DNA from: Phragmites australis
Lineage: Eukaryota > Streptophyta > Magnoliopsida > Poales > Poaceae
Direction of reading: 5' to 3'
Assembly: GCF_958298935.1 (NCBI RefSeq)
Contig: NC_084922.1
Coordinates: 4,838,501 to 4,902,500 of the forward strand
Length of the DNA: 64,000 nucleotides
Every line of letters begins with the position of its first letter. Position 1 is the stretch's first letter. Both the position numbers and the translations under genes were made by a program. Under the pieces are notes generated by a model. The model was not told the DNA's origin and made no database searches. It saw only the letters and a list, made by a program, of their open reading frames with translations. Positions 33,993-46,850 of this stretch are shown piece after piece.

Positions 33993-35588
33993 CTGACAGG
34001 GCCCTGTCCTGTATAATCTGCTTCTTTTTGCCATCTTTTTCCCCTTGTTGGTGACATGTAACCAGAGATAAAGTTGCATTGCATAGACATGAGAATACGC
34101 ATGGCACTTAGCCTCATCTAGTACTGCAAAAAAGGAGAGAGACCAGATATGATGTTATTGTAAAGGCCTATATATACATAGATAAATAAGAGACCTACAT
34201 CTTGAAATTGGGTGCATGTGGCAACGATGAACAAAGGCAGATTGATAAGGATCGAATCAGGACGGATCATGTCATGTAATAGTATTCATATGTTTGTGAT
34301 ACCACCCATGCATTGCATGGAAAGCAAAAGGGCTGAGGTGGCGAGGATGGAGACAAGCACGACTTTGACATGCTTTCCCTTTGCTTTTTCATGTGTTTCT
34401 GCTTTATGGAGCCTTGCATTGGATCACAGGATGATGAACAGCAAGAGCAACAAACGTCACACTAGATTTTGTCTCAACATTTCAGGATAACCACATGACA
34501 AGCCTTTCCATCATTTTCTTTAGCTGCTTTTCTAGATGTTGGCTCCCCTCCTATGTCATCTACAAAAACACTCTTGCAAACTTATCTTCCTCGGTATTTC
34601 GTTTGCACAGAGATAGCAAACAGTACCTTTTAGCCAAGCATCATCTTGACCAGATAAGCACTTCTGAATCCTCTGGATAATGTAAAATCAACATATACAA
34701 CTTATCTGCAGATCGTATTCAGGACTTGAATATTTACTCCTAACTGATTTTTTTGACATGCTTAGTGCTGAAAAAAATTGAGATTCCACTGATCAATTTA
34801 TACACTGTCTAGATATGTCTTTGCAGAACTCTTGTCCGTTGCTACAACATCGCAAACATAAAGAGCAGGGACTGGTAGAAAATGGACCCAAATGGAACAT
34901 GCATGCATGGTGCTCTTGCTTTTGGTAAAGATATGCGCAGTCACAAAGTGCATCTCTACTGTAACTAGTCAAAAAGAAGCAGGGGAAAAGAGCACTGATA
35001 AACAAAGATGCCGCTGGTCTTTATTGGGCCGGGGCTGCACGTATCGTTTCATCTGGGCTGAGCACATGTAAAAGTATAAGCGGCACGTACTGCGTCTTCT
35101 GACTCTATGCGCCAAAAGCCCACAGCTTTCGTACACCAGACAGCCCAGTAAGGATTTATGAGCTCATTGGTGATACGTATCACCGTCCTAAAAGAAAGAA
35201 GAAATACCCTGACAGAATTAGGAAGAAGAAAATTCGTCTCAAAAAGGAAGGAGGAGAAATTTTCCTAAAATCGGATGTATGCATAAATGTTGCATCCCCG
35301 CCTCAAGCTTTAGTTCATGAAAACCACACTTTCGTTCACATACGATCACCGGTTCGAACATATATGACAGCTCGAACCCACATAGCATAATCACATTTTT
35401 TTAGATAATAAAAAAGAGCTTCCAAATGCTTGTACCGTTTCTTTGCTGGCATATCTTGAAGTGCTACATGAAGGGAGGAGCTGGGGAAGTCGAAGGACCG
35501 TACTTCAGAGGGGAAAGATTCCTCTCAATTATAATTAATTATGTTTTTCTCAACTATTAATTTGTTAATTTATGTAGACAAATCCTAA
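33993..35588. other. 3' flank of the DUF1666 gene, no gene seen
   Basis: An aataag motif near 34185 could serve as a poly(A) signal. The rest is ordinary AT-rich intergenic DNA. Small frames do not resemble known proteins. Confidence 0.4.
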
Positions 35589-35869
35589 GGTCACTTTCGA
35601 TACTTTGTTTCTTATATAATGTCTAAGAGAAGAGATAAGTAAAAAAAATGATGTTAAGAAACAAGCTTTCAATACATACATACATGTTGTTAGTTTTTTA
35701 ATCCTCAAGATAATTTATTATCTCACACTCATATAGGATTATTCAAAGAGCTAGTTTCTTTCATAAGAAACAAGCTCCTTCTCTCTTATCTTTAAATTAC
35801 TTGTCATATCATCTTTTTATTTAAGTAGACATCTAATTAATATCTAAGAAAGCAGCATTGAGGATGGCC
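35589..35869. mobile_element. Tourist-like MITE, TSD TAA
   Basis: The left end GGTCACTTTCGATACTTTG and the inverted right end GGCCATCCTCAATGCTGC pair imperfectly. TAA flanks both sides (35586-35588, 35870-35872). Length is 281 bp, and the cttcttatctttaaatta-type interior has inverted symmetry (ctttgtttctta / taagaaaca). Confidence 0.75.
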
Positions 35870-35939
35870 TAAGAGTGAAAAATACACTATTCGCCCAATG
35901 CATTCTCAAACTGACCATTTTGTACTAAGTGTCAATAGA

Positions 35940-36190
35940 TTTGCCCCTTGTTTGTGGATTTTTTAGTAATATTATTTTATCAAAAAATTATAAAAATAAT
36001 AGTCAATTTCACTAACTTGCAAGAATAAGTACATATAGGCACATCCTCAATCAAACACTGATACAGCTGTCGTGATAGGTGATACCAGACAGGCCTTTCG
36101 GCATTCCATGTGCCGATAGGCCTATCGACGACCAGCGTGTCGATAGATGGCCTTTTGTTTTTTCATTTTTCATTAATATATTTTTAATTT
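35940..36190. mobile_element. Diverged fragment related to the MULE hairpin element of 6954-7653
   Basis: It shares aatattattttatcaaaaaattataaaaataatagtca near its left side and the gccgataggcctatcgac / tgtcgatag motifs, but the right arm is missing. Sequence from 36190 to 36700 is AT-rich without a gene. Confidence 0.5.
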
Positions 36191-36699
36191 GGGAAGAATC
36201 AAGTATTAGACACAGCCAGAGTAAACCTCAGTGTACATCTGCGCAACATTCTATAGAAGAACTCAAACTCTTCCGAAAATGAACATCAACTATAGCTATA
36301 GAACCCGAGGCAATGAGGCCCATAGATGTTAAATGGTCAAAAATATTTGTTGTGCAAATAGTAGTTCAAATGGTATCACGAAGTGGTTCATTTTTTCTTA
36401 ATTTTGGTTCGATATAATTTTGTCCATATTTCTTTATTTAGTTGTTGTAAAATTGTGAATAAATTTTCTAGTAAAGTAACGTAAGTAGGATAAAAAAAAT
36501 AATTTTTTTTAAAAAAAGTAGTTATAAAGCACAATTATTATAGAACCTGACACGATGGTTATATACGTTGATAAATATTACATGTGACATGAGATTTTTC
36601 GTCGTTGTGTGAATGGACCCTAACCATGAAGATATGACAATAACAGATGTTGGCATATATAGTACGCCTAAAGACTAACCTAATAGTATGCCGCTGATA

Positions 36700-37237
36700 A
36701 ACCAAACATGACTTAGGGAATGAAAATAGGCCGAGTTACAATAGATGCTTTACTAAATGCACTTAGGATATTTAACCTTCATAAGAGCATCAGGGCCTGC
36801 CGCCTTAGCGCGACGGACCCTCTCCTGCTTCATTTCCCTCTCAGCCTCGCATGCTTCATCCGTGTCACGCTCCTTTGTTTCATTCCTCATGCCTCCCTCC
36901 TCTTGACGTTTTAGGCGTAGTTCCTCCTGCTGTTGCTCGTACTTCCGATGTTCGTAAGCTTGCCTCCTCCACTGCATGCTCATATCGATCCACAACTTTT
37001 GGTCCTTAGTTTGCTCAATGTTTAGGCATCCCATGAAGTCACAGATAGGTGGAGACTAGACAAATAAAGCAAGAGGGATGATTAGTAAGATGGTGCATAA
37101 AATCATATAAAGACTACCACATGAGTAATCTATGTCACTGTATCGGTGCATAGTCATATTATCAATGTCAAGGCGGGTCGTATTGGTAGTTGGCACATAT
37201 GAAAAAACATATGTCGTAGGTGTAGGAGATGTCATGG
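36700..37237 (-). other. Unclassified coding-like remnant, part 1 (interrupted by CACTA MITE)
   Basis: A minus-strand frame at 36753-37034 is rich in Q, E, R and K (SMQWRRQAYEHRKYEQQQEE..) with coiled-coil heptads. Similar charged pieces occur at 40440-40570 on the other side of the inserted element, suggesting one decayed repeat gene. I do not recognise the family. A transposon-encoded DNA-binding protein is one possibility. Confidence 0.3.
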
Positions 37238-37281
37238 CACTACAAGAGAAATCATTTGTACAGACAGTTCGAAAACCCCGT

Positions 37282-38914
37282 TGTGAGGATCGATGATGTC
37301 CTAAGAGGGGGTGAATTAGGATACATAAAACTATTTTGGCTCCAAACAACACAAGATAAACCTATATCAATTTTTATATAAATATGCTCTAGGTTTATCT
37401 AGTGTGTCTACTCTACCGATCAAAGCACTTGCAATCTATCTGAGAAGGTAATTGCAAGTAAGTAAATGCGAAAACATAAATAAGGTAGAGAGAGCAAACT
37501 CGGTACAAGGATTTTTTTCCCCATGATATCGATGGTATGAATGCCACAACTAGTCCACGTTGGAGCTCCATAAAAGATATGCTCCCGATCTGCACCCGGT
37601 TACGACCTTTGAGCCACCGAGTCACAAAGACAAGGCCACCACCTGGATGAGCCACCAAGCTACAAGGTAAGGTCTCACCACTAGCCTCTTTTTCGGTTCC
37701 TCGCCGCCGTGATCACTTCGGACCTTGAGCCACAAAGGCAAGGGTCTTCACGTCCCCACACAATCGCCTTGCTGCCGCTCCACACCAAGTCAGAGTGTCA
37801 ACAAACTTGCCGACAAGTCACCAAGACTCCAAGGTGCCGGCGTACCAAGAGGTATAGTGTTGGATCACTCCTTGATCCACTCTCTAGGTAGCAATCACCT
37901 AGCAACTCACTCTCTAGGCCTATTAAGCACTAATCACTCACTAATCTTGTGCTTAATTGCCTTGGATGATCACTTTAAGCACTTTGGTGACTTGGATGTC
38001 TTCTCATATGTATATGAATTTCTCTGGGTTCCAGCACACTCAAATGACTAAGTGGAGGGGTATTTATAGCCTCAAACTCGCGCACTAGCCGTTAACCCAA
38101 CGGCTCTAAAATGCTATTAACACCGGATCATCTGGTGAGTACACTCCCATAAACTGGCTATTGGAACCCCACTCAAACCTCTGTGAACACCGGATACTCC
38201 GGTGTATACTCCATCTTCATCACCGGATTTTCCGGTGAGTATACCTTAGCCATCTGAGTCAATATCTTCTCTGTGTAAATTACTCCGGTGTATTCTCCAG
38301 TGCACATCACTTCATCACCGAACCATTCGGTGTGTTATCTTCAGCCAGTCGAGCCAATGTAACTCTCTCTGGAAAATATGGTCTGGTGTACAAATCTTCA
38401 GAGCACCGGTCACTTCATTCTCCCTTTTGTCAACAATGCTCGGGTGCATTCCTCCAGTGAGTTCAAATCAATCACCGAACTATCCGGTGGGGTCTTCTTC
38501 TTCTTCGTCTTCGCACTGTTCATTATCCAGCGTATTGTCTGGTGCACTTGTCTTCATCACCGGACCTTCCGGTGTGTTGACCTTTGATCTTCAACAGCTG
38601 CAACCTTCTCTGGTGGAAATACTTCGGTGTGTATCCTCCTCTGAGCACCAGATCATCCAGTGAGGTCAAATGCCTCTGGACACAATGCTCCAGTGTGTTC
38701 AACCATGTGAACATCGGACCATCTGGTGAAGTCATTTCTCCTAGAACATTTTCCAATTCAACAAAACTTTGTCCCAGCTTCGGTGGCTTCTTCATGTATT
38801 GCATCCATGAGACTTACTAACATATATTCTTGATAAACATGTTAGTCCCAGTGACTATATTGTTATTAATCACCAAAATCACAATCATGATCTAATAGAG
38901 CCATTTTTGCTACA
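37282..38914 (-). mobile_element. Solo LTR nested in the CACTA MITE, TSD CCCGT
   Basis: It starts TGTGAGGATCGATGATGTCC and ends CATTTTTGCTACA, and is flanked by perfect CCCGT (37277-37281 and 38915-38919). It is of the agaggggGTGAATtagg type also seen at 28621 and 62788. Read on minus, a TATA motif (tataaatacccc, 38057-38068) lies downstream of the palindrome array (38115-38735), which defines U3. There is no PBS, PPT or coding region. Confidence 0.92.
38115..38735. repeat. Array of caccgga-N-tccggtg palindromes in U3 of the nested LTR
   Basis: About a dozen copies occur, including caccggatcatctggtgag (38121), caccggatactccggtgta (38189), caccggattttccggtgag (38221), caccgaaccattcggtgtg (38315), caccgaactatccggtggg (38474), caccggaccttccggtgtg (38558) and caccagatcatccagtgag (38645). 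The half-sites keep their 5-6 bp symmetry, while the 3-4 bp centre varies. Confidence 0.92.
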
Positions 38915-39611
38915 CCCGTGCGGGATGCTTTTTTGAACCGTGTGTGGAAAGAGTCTGTACAAATTAGATTTGTATACACGGTTCCAAATTGGAACCATTT
39001 GTACTAAGTTTTCTGGAGCTAAAAAATCTAAAAAAATATTTTTTCCAACCCACATCAGCCCCTTATATTATTATGTAGGCGTGGTCGCAAGTTACACGAT
39101 TTTTCACGTGAAATACAACGAGTGTGTTATCTAGGAGTCGAACCCACAACCTCTAACCTCGCGCGAACCTTCCTTACCATCTCATATGTCGTTCATTGCT
39201 GATCATTATATGAAAAAAAATCTATATAAGAGATATGCTCAAAATAAGTGGGACACTATTAGTACAGATGGTTACAAACTACAACTATTTGTACTATTCC
39301 TTTTTATACAGACGGTTCTAATTTGGAACCATCTGTACTATTACTACATATAGTACAGACGGTTCTAAACTAGAACTGTCTGTATAAAAGAAACAATACA
39401 AATGGTTTTAAACTAGAACCGTTTGTACTATTAGTATAAATGGTTGTAGTTTGTAACCATCTGTATTGTAGTGTCTCGCTTTGTTGGAACTGCTCGTTGC
39501 CATTTTCTCATATGGTTCTAGTTTGGAGCCGTCTGTGCTACACTTTGTACAGATAGCTCCATAGATCCATCTATACAGGAGCGTTCCACTAAATGGATTT
39601 TTGTAGTAGTG

Positions 39612-40684
39612 TGGGACTCACAAAGTTTATAAGGGTCGCCACAGAATCACATTGATGGTTTGACCCTCTGGGGAATGGAAGTTGCCCAATATTTCTTAGG
39701 TGGGCTTGGTGGAGTTGAGGAAGATATTATAGTTGAGAGATGTGAGGAAGGAGTGGCATACTCATGGTTCGGGTTAGGGTTATTTATGGTGGTCGGGGAC
39801 TGGTGCATGGATTGAGTGTATGTGCAAGGTTGGGGGTTGGGCCATGGAATTCCATGTGAAAGCTGGAAATATTGTGCCATTGATGTTTGGTGTGGTCATC
39901 GCATTCTGCAAAAGTTCAGCAGGGAGTTATTGTTGCCTCTGCATGGAAGACATAGAATCCTATGAAAGCATTAGGTGTAGAAAAGGTGTATTGGCATAAT
40001 GATATATTACGGTCATTTCATTGATGAAAGTAAAGTACATAATATATAAGGCTTATCGTAAGCATTCGTTGCTTGTACGTTGTTACAGTACATAAGGAAA
40101 TATACACTGACTCGTACCTTATCCCTAGATAATCTATGACAAGTTACAATAGCATATAATACCCTAATGACATATAATACCCATCGCTAAATAAATCATG
40201 CCTTATGGAAAGACAGATTATCGGGTGTAGGAAAACTTCTACTAGGTTGGAGAAAAAGATAGAGGCTTCTCATCCAGAAATTTCTTGTGGATCTCTTGAA
40301 AGTTGCATCCGTGGGGGTAGGATTTGCTGCACACGTACCCTTGTGTCAGTCCACGTGGGCACAACCGATAGGCCACACACACGTTAGGGAGGAACCTGCA
40401 TGTTACCGTATGTAGTAAGGTACTTATCTCACCACTCTTCATTGAGCTCCTGTAGTCTCATCTTTGGTCGTTCAACATCCGCACGCCTCATTGCCTTAGC
40501 CTCCTCGTAGTCGTAGTTGATGTTCGCATACTCTTCTTTGTTTACTTACCATTCGTACAAGCATCTAGGCTTGTCGTATTGTTGGAGGGAAGCAGGTGAA
40601 TTAGATGAAATTTGTAGCATAGTAGGATTTCATGTAAACTTACCCCGCATCATTACCAAACAATTGTGGCAAGTTGGAACGGTG
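39612..40684 (-). other. Unclassified coding-like remnant, part 2
   Basis: Minus-strand pieces include 39647-39880 (proline/serine/histidine-rich, starting MAQYFQLSHGIPWPNPQP) and 40440-40570 (EEYANINYDYEEAKAMRR). The sequence ends abruptly near 40685, where Gypsy pol begins. The family was not recognised. Together with 36700-37237 it may be one older element broken by the CACTA MITE. Confidence 0.3.
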
Positions 40685-43600
40685 GCCTTCACATGGTTCT
40701 CATAGGATCTCCATGGAGTTGACCGATGCATCATCAAACATGCCCTCTGGGTTGATCCGAGGGCCAGGCCAGTATGCCAGGGGCTTCGCAAAATCTCCTA
40801 TGAGTGAGCGGAGGCCACTAAGGAGGAAGTCCATAAGCTGCTGAAGGCTGGAGTCATTCGAGAGGTATAAACTCCGAGTGGCTCTCAAACCTCGTCCTAG
40901 TTAAGAAACACAGTGGAAAATAGCCCATGTGCATCAACTTCACATCACTCAACAAAGCCTGCCTCCGAGATCCATACCCTCTGCCTCGCGTCAAACAACT
41001 GGCAGACTCCACTACTGGCTGCGAGTTGCTGAGCTTCCTAGACGCGTACTCTGGATACCACCAGGTGTGGATGGCTACGGAGGATGAGAAAAAGACTAGC
41101 TTTATCACCCCCTTCGAGGTATGTCGCTACATTTGGATGCCTTTTGGCCTCCGAAATGACGGAGCCACCTTCTCCCGCTTGGTGCATAAAATCCTAGTGC
41201 AACAATTAGATCGCAACGTTGAAGCCTACGTCGATGACATCATTGTGAAGAGCAACCTTGAGGATGACCACATTACTGACCTTCAGGAAACATTTGACAA
41301 ACTTCGGATGGCTGGCGTGCGACTTAATCCTGAGAAGTGTGCATTTGGCGCCAAGGGCGGCAAGCTGCTGGGATACCTTGTCTTCTGGAGGGGTATTGAG
41401 GCCAATCCTGGCAAGATCCATGCCATCACAGAAATGTCACCCCCCACTAATGTGAAGGGGGTCCAGTACTTGACAGGCCGCCTCACGGCCCTTAGCCGTT
41501 TCCTTGCCAAATCCACCAAGCATAACCTTCCATTTTTTCAAAACACTGAGGGGCTCTGAACCTTTTCGATGGACTCCAGAGTGCCAGGCCACCTTTGATA
41601 CCCTTAAGGTCTACCTTTTCCACTTCAAGACGCTCGTGATACCCCTTCTCGACGAAGGGATCCTCCTGTACTTATCCGTCTCTGCCTCTACTATAAGTGA
41701 TGCACTAACACAGGAGGAGGAGAGTGAAGGTCATTCTACATAAAGCGCAGTATACTATGTGTCGAAGGCCCTAGATGGGGCCAAGATGCATTACACTGAG
41801 CTTGAGAAAATGGCATATGCCCTTCTGGTGGTCTCGTTTAAACTCCGACACTACTTCCTCACCTATGACATAATTGTACCAACCTCATACCCGTTTGGCA
41901 ACATGTTTCGCAACCGGGAGGTGACCAGACACATTGGCAAGTGGGCTATGGAGCTAGCCCCCTTCGTGATAAAGTTTATGGCTCATATAGCCATCAAGTC
42001 ACAGGTCTTGGCTGACTTTATCGCCGAATGGACTCCATGCAGTCCCCCCCCCCAAAACCCCTCCTCAAGATATATGGACAATATGCACCGACGAAGCTTA
42101 CAGTTTCATCAGCGCGGGGGACGGTGCGGTCCTCATCTCTCCCACAGGCCAGTTGGCCGAGTTTGCTTCTTACTTGGAGTTCAAGACAACCAATAACATC
42201 GCCAAATATGAAGTCATCCTCTTAGGCCTCCAGAAGGCCCGGCCTTAGGAGCCGCCAGAGTCATCATTAGGACTGACTCTCATGTTGTTGCTGGGCACGT
42301 GGACAAGAGCTTCCAGGTTCGGCATCCAGATCTGGTGAGTTACATCGAGGCCATCCGCAGGGCAAAAGGGCGCTTTCGCGGCATATCACTACGGAGAATA
42401 CCGCGGGTGAACAATTGCCAGGCGGCCACCTTGGCAAAAGCAGCCACTGGGAGCGAAGATATGCCGTTGGGAGACTTCCTCGAGGTCCTCTACCACCCGA
42501 CAGCCGGAACAACATATGAGATGGCTGCCACCATCCTCCCTATTGAAGCACCGGACTGGATGGCCACCCTCTTATCCTTCTTGAGCAGAAGGGATGAGTC
42601 AGATGACCCCGTTGCACTCTATCACGAACATTGCACCAGGGGCTACCTCTTGGTGGATGGTGCCTTCTATAAAGCAGGGGTCTATGCTCCCCTCCTCTGT
42701 TGTGTCACCAAGCAAGAGGGTACTGCCCTCCTTCAGGAAATTTATGAAGGGCTCTACGACAATCATCTGGCGCCCCATGTCCTGGCCGGTAAAGCACTCC
42801 GCCAGGGACTCTGCTAGCCAACGATCATGTCAAATGCGGACGCCCTCGTCTGCACCTACCAAGAATGCCAATGGATGGGGCATCGGAGCCACTGGCCCCC
42901 GACTCCACTACAACCGATCGCTCCTATCTGGCCCCTAGCATGTTAGGGAATGGACCTCATCGGACAATTCCCTCATGCCAAGGGCAACCTTCGATACGTA
43001 GTAGTGGCATTAGACTACTTCTCAAAATGAGTCAAGGCCAACCCCTCACGGCAATCATATCAAAGAATGTCCAGAATTTTTTCTAGAAAAATGTAGTATG
43101 TTGCTTCGGTGTTCCGCGACAACTCACAGTCAACAATGGAACACAATTCAACTCTGGACCATTCAGAGAATTCTGCATAGAACTTGGCATTGAGCTGTGC
43201 TTCACCACCATCCATGACCCATAGTCTAACAGTGCCATTAAGCGTGCCAACTGCAACATTCTCTCAAGCCTAAATTGGCGCCTTATTGGCCTAATTAAAG
43301 GCCTATGTGTTGAAGAGCTTCCAAAGGTCTTTGTACCTCTGCACTATGGTCACACGACCCATCGGGTTCACCCCCTTCCGCCTCCAATATGATGACGAAG
43401 CTATGACTACAACCGAGATCAAAGGACGCTCACTCCGGGCTCAACTACCTCAGACCGCCAGAGAAAGGGAGCTCGCCCTTGACCTCGCAGAAGGCACACA
43501 GCTTCACATCGTCCAGAATCTCGACCATAACATCAGTAAAACCAAGGCCTGGTACAATCCCAGGGTTGTGCCTCAAAGCTTCAAACCCAGAGACCTAGAG

Positions 43601-43762
43601 CTTCGGTGCGCCCTGGCTCCGAGAAAACTGCGCAACAAATGGGAAGGCCCATACCTAATCCTCAAGTCCAACAGGTCAGGCTTCCACCGATTGGCAGACA
43701 CAGAAGGAATCCCTCTCGAGCACAGTTGGAATGCGGAGACACTCCGCAAGTACTATGCGTAG
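40685..43762 (+). pseudogene. Gypsy (Tat-like) pol: RT, RNase H, integrase; decayed
   Basis: It begins inside pol (HGVDRCIIKHALWVDPRARPV, 40700). The reverse transcriptase follows (40927-41559: LPRVKQLADSTTGCELLSFL, DAYSGYHQ, and YVDDIIVKS, the catalytic motif). RNase H-like and linker sequence with frameshifts is at 41560-42300. Integrase zinc-finger and core regions are at 42299-43290 (the HCTRGYLLVDG block, then CQWMG and GNLRYVVVALDYFSK-like remnants). The C-terminal end is at 43307-43762 (LRCALAPRKLRNKWEGPYLI, LEHSWNAETLRKYYA). Gag, protease and the 5' LTR are absent, so the element is 5' truncated near 40685. Confidence 0.88.
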
Positions 43763-44001
43763 GAGGCCCCCAAGGTAGGGCCTCCTAGAACGGCCTAATC
43801 CACATACAATACGCTCTATCAATTACTCTTCTAATTCAGCATTGCAATTCACTTTCAACTATTACATGGCTTACCAATAACCTTAAAGTTGACACATGCT
43901 GACAATAGTCAACTGAGCTAAGGATAGTACCTAATGCCATTAGCTATTCACTCATAACAGTATATACAAAACTTAGCAAGAGATGTATCATTCCCCAAAA
44001 T

Positions 44002-44297
44002 ACCCTCCGGTATCTTGAAGGCCTCGCCTCCACGCTAGAGAGACATGTACCCTCCGGCATCTTGAAGGCCTTGCCTCCGTGCCGAAGAGGCTTGTACCCT
44101 CCAGCATCTTGAAGGCCTTGCATCCATGCAAAAAGGCCCGTACCTTCTGGCGTATTGAAGGCCTCGCCTCCATGCCAAAGAGGAATGTACCCTCCGGCAC
44201 CTTGAAGGCCTCGCCTCCGTGCCGGAGAGGCATGTACCCTCCGGCATCTTGAAGGACTCACCTCCGTGCCCAAGGGGTTTGTACCCTCTAGCATCTA
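44002..44297. repeat. 47-bp tandem repeat, six full units plus a partial one
   Basis: Units start at 44002, 44049, 44096, 44142, 44189, 44236 and (partial) 44283, with periods of 46-47 bp. Each reads accctccggcatcttgaagg, then cctcgcctccgtgcc and a variable tail ending (a/c)ttgt. The repeat lies between the pol stop and the antisense frame of the Gypsy element. Confidence 0.95.
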
Positions 44298-44536
44298 AGG
44301 GTAGGGAGGGTCGCATTGAAATACTAGCCAACAAAGAATTTAGATGCGCTCCCACCCAATGCAACTAAGCGCCCCTGAAATTGTCGTATCCTTTAGCCTC
44401 TAGCGGCCACAGAATGCAAGGGGCCTGGAAGCGAAGGCAAATGAAGCATTGACAAAATCAAAAATAAAATGGCAAGGAGTGAAACCAACATGGTGCAAGT
44501 TTATTCATGCATGACATATACAAATATTATGCCCAG

Positions 44537-46850
44537 CTAGCTACCATAAATTGAATCCAAACCTAACAGATGTGCTAACCTACCACGCCTTCCCGAAGTA
44601 TTACGAGATGTAGAAGGCGCTGGACCGCCGCTCCTCCCGAAAGCATCACGAGATGCGAAGGATTCTCCTATAGCGGCGCACAGAGTGGCGATGCGATACC
44701 CCTGGCGCGAAAACCTTCCACCTGGGATGGAATCCCCCTGATCCCAGGGAGGTGAAGGGTCTGCCTGGAAGGGGTATGTATCGAAGGTCGAAAAATCCAG
44801 CTCTTCCTCTAGCGGTGCCTCCGTAGCCTCCGCATCCTCTTCCTTTGGCGATGTCTCCACAACCTCGACTTCCAACAAATTGATCTCGACCATGATGGCC
44901 TCAATGATATTTGATGGCACACTTACGTCAAGACCCAACGGAAGAACAAGACGCCGAGAAATATGTGGGCCAGAGGCCTCCCAATTTGTCCATCAATCAT
45001 CCTTCTCTCTCAGCAAAACATGCCATCGAGGCAGCAAAAGAAGCCGATGTGGCAGGGTCCTCTGGCTCCCACTTAACTAAGATGTAGGCGACCACCTCCT
45101 AATCCACACACCCACTAGAATCGCGAGGCAAGGTGAAGTGATCCTGATACCACTTTGAAAAAGGTAGGGTGGCCTCAGACGGTCACGACACACTAGACCC
45201 CTCCTCAAAGGCGGCAACACAAACATAGATGTTTACGAAGTAGGAGGCAGACATTGCCATTTGGTGGGCGAAGCTCATACATCCTAGCGAAAGTTATCCA
45301 AGGCCACGCGAGTCTCCAACAGGAGTGCCTTTAGCGGGAACCCTCGATCTTAGAGTCTGGCACTGGTTTCTCTAATGCTTCAAATTGGCGGAACCTCGCT
45401 CGATGCAGCAAGGCCAGTTGGAGCGCTGAGGTCACGCATACGTTGGACTTCGCTTAGGCCTCAGCAGCATTGGTGGTTGCCCTAGGGGGATCAAAGCTAG
45501 CGGAGTGTTGGGACCAGCACCTCCGAGCTGGAAGGTATTGGCAGGCCTTCAGCTCCATTTCCACTCAAAGCGCCATGAGTGGCCCAGGCCACCTCCGAAG
45601 CACGATCGGCTAGCCCGTGGCGCTTTATGTGCAGTGTCTCTTCCGTCGCCTGAGCTTGCCCCAGCTCCCGCTAGACTTCGGCCACTGTAATCTAGAGGAC
45701 TTGGGCATCACCCTCTGCTGACACGCAAGCCATAACGACCACTTTGATGGACGCCTACGCTTCCTAGAGGGCATCGGCAGACTTCCGTGCCACAACCTCT
45801 GCACACTCCCGTTGTGCCACCACCTCCTACTCGAGGCCCTCCTCGCGCTCCTGCCGTGCCACCTCTTCCTGCAAAAGACCCTCTGCATACTCCACTCGCC
45901 TCTTGGCCTCCTTCAAGGCGCTACAGAGCCTTGCAGTCTCGTCTCGGGTTACATCACACGCCGCAGCGAGAGCTTGGTGCTACGCACATCCTAGTGCCCT
46001 CCTCAAAAGTAGTTGTTGTGGAACATGACACAGGAAAAATAAGGTGAGCAGCCCAAAAAAACCACAGCTAAGGAAACCGTGGGCAAGAGAGTACCTGCCA
46101 GGCCACCACCTCCACGCACGCCTCCACTTGCTTCGGAGGGCTCTGAGCTAAAGACAACTCGATCTCTCTGCTCCTAAGGCAAGATGAGGTGGAGGTGAAA
46201 GCTTTCAGTGTCTCCAAGCGAAGCGCGAAATCTACCAAAATCAAGGCCTCGAAGCCAAGGCCCCCCCTCTACCGATGTGGTAGTAGCCACCATAGAGGGA
46301 CCAGCTCCCTCAGTACTGAACGTGAGAGCTAGAGCATGAAATGTGATTGCCCACGCCGGATCCAATACCCTGAGCTATGGTGGGCAATCACATTGACCTT
46401 GAGCTATGGTAGCTCTACGTAAAAAAGGCAGAGCACCCCATCGATAAGTGACACTGCTGGGAAGCTGAGGCTCGCGTCGAAAAAGGCCTCGAACACCACA
46501 GTTTTGTGGCCCTGAAGCTCCAGATCTACTTCATCCTGCGGTGCACAGGCGACCAACTTAGAGGGGATCTTCCCCACCTGGACCATCCGTTCAAGCTTGG
46601 CCTCACTGATGGCTGATTCCCCCAGCACGCTGGTCTGCCAGGGATACTTCTAGCTGGCGCAGTGAAGCTCCATACCCGGCGGCGGCATGGGCGGCGACAG
46701 AGGAATCTGTGCCGCTTGAGCTTTTGCCGCCTCGTGCACATTGATGGCCATGCCATAAGCACCGGAGCTAACCATGATGGTCCCTGGAAGGCGGCGAGAA
46801 GCGTTGGACAATGGTGGAAGATGGGAGTGCTATGGCCGGCCATGCGCGTC
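44537..46850 (-). pseudogene. Antisense frame of the Gypsy element (putative gypsy-type transposon protein, Transposase_28-like)
   Basis: Going down the minus strand, 46404-46760 encodes a segment of the type KLERMVQVGKIPSKLVACAP, then VVFEAFFDASLSFP and LCLFYVELP. This is the conserved start of the plant protein family labelled putative gypsy-type transposon. 45600-46060 gives broken coiled-coil (EEVARQERE, KEAKRRVEYAEGLLQ). 45230-45380 has KALLLETRVALDNF and ALPTKWQCLPPTS. 44537-44938 is an acidic C-terminal segment that ends in a stop. Stops are frequent. Position and orientation fit the antisense frame found between pol and the 3' LTR in Tat-lineage Gypsy elements. Confidence 0.65.

Larger units (their letters stand above)
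37238..39611. mobile_element. CACTA MITE (about 0.74 kb) split by a solo LTR, TSD TGG
   Basis: The left end is CACTACAAGAGAAATCATTT and the inverted right end CACTACTACAAAAATCCATT. The 3-bp duplication TGG is perfect (37235-37237, 39612-39614). Subterminal repeats are many copies of tgtacagacggttc / gaaccgtctgtac in both orientations (37255-37275, 38970-39000, 39260-39570). Without the inserted LTR and its duplication (37282-38919) the element is about 736 bp. It has no transposase gene. Confidence 0.92.
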
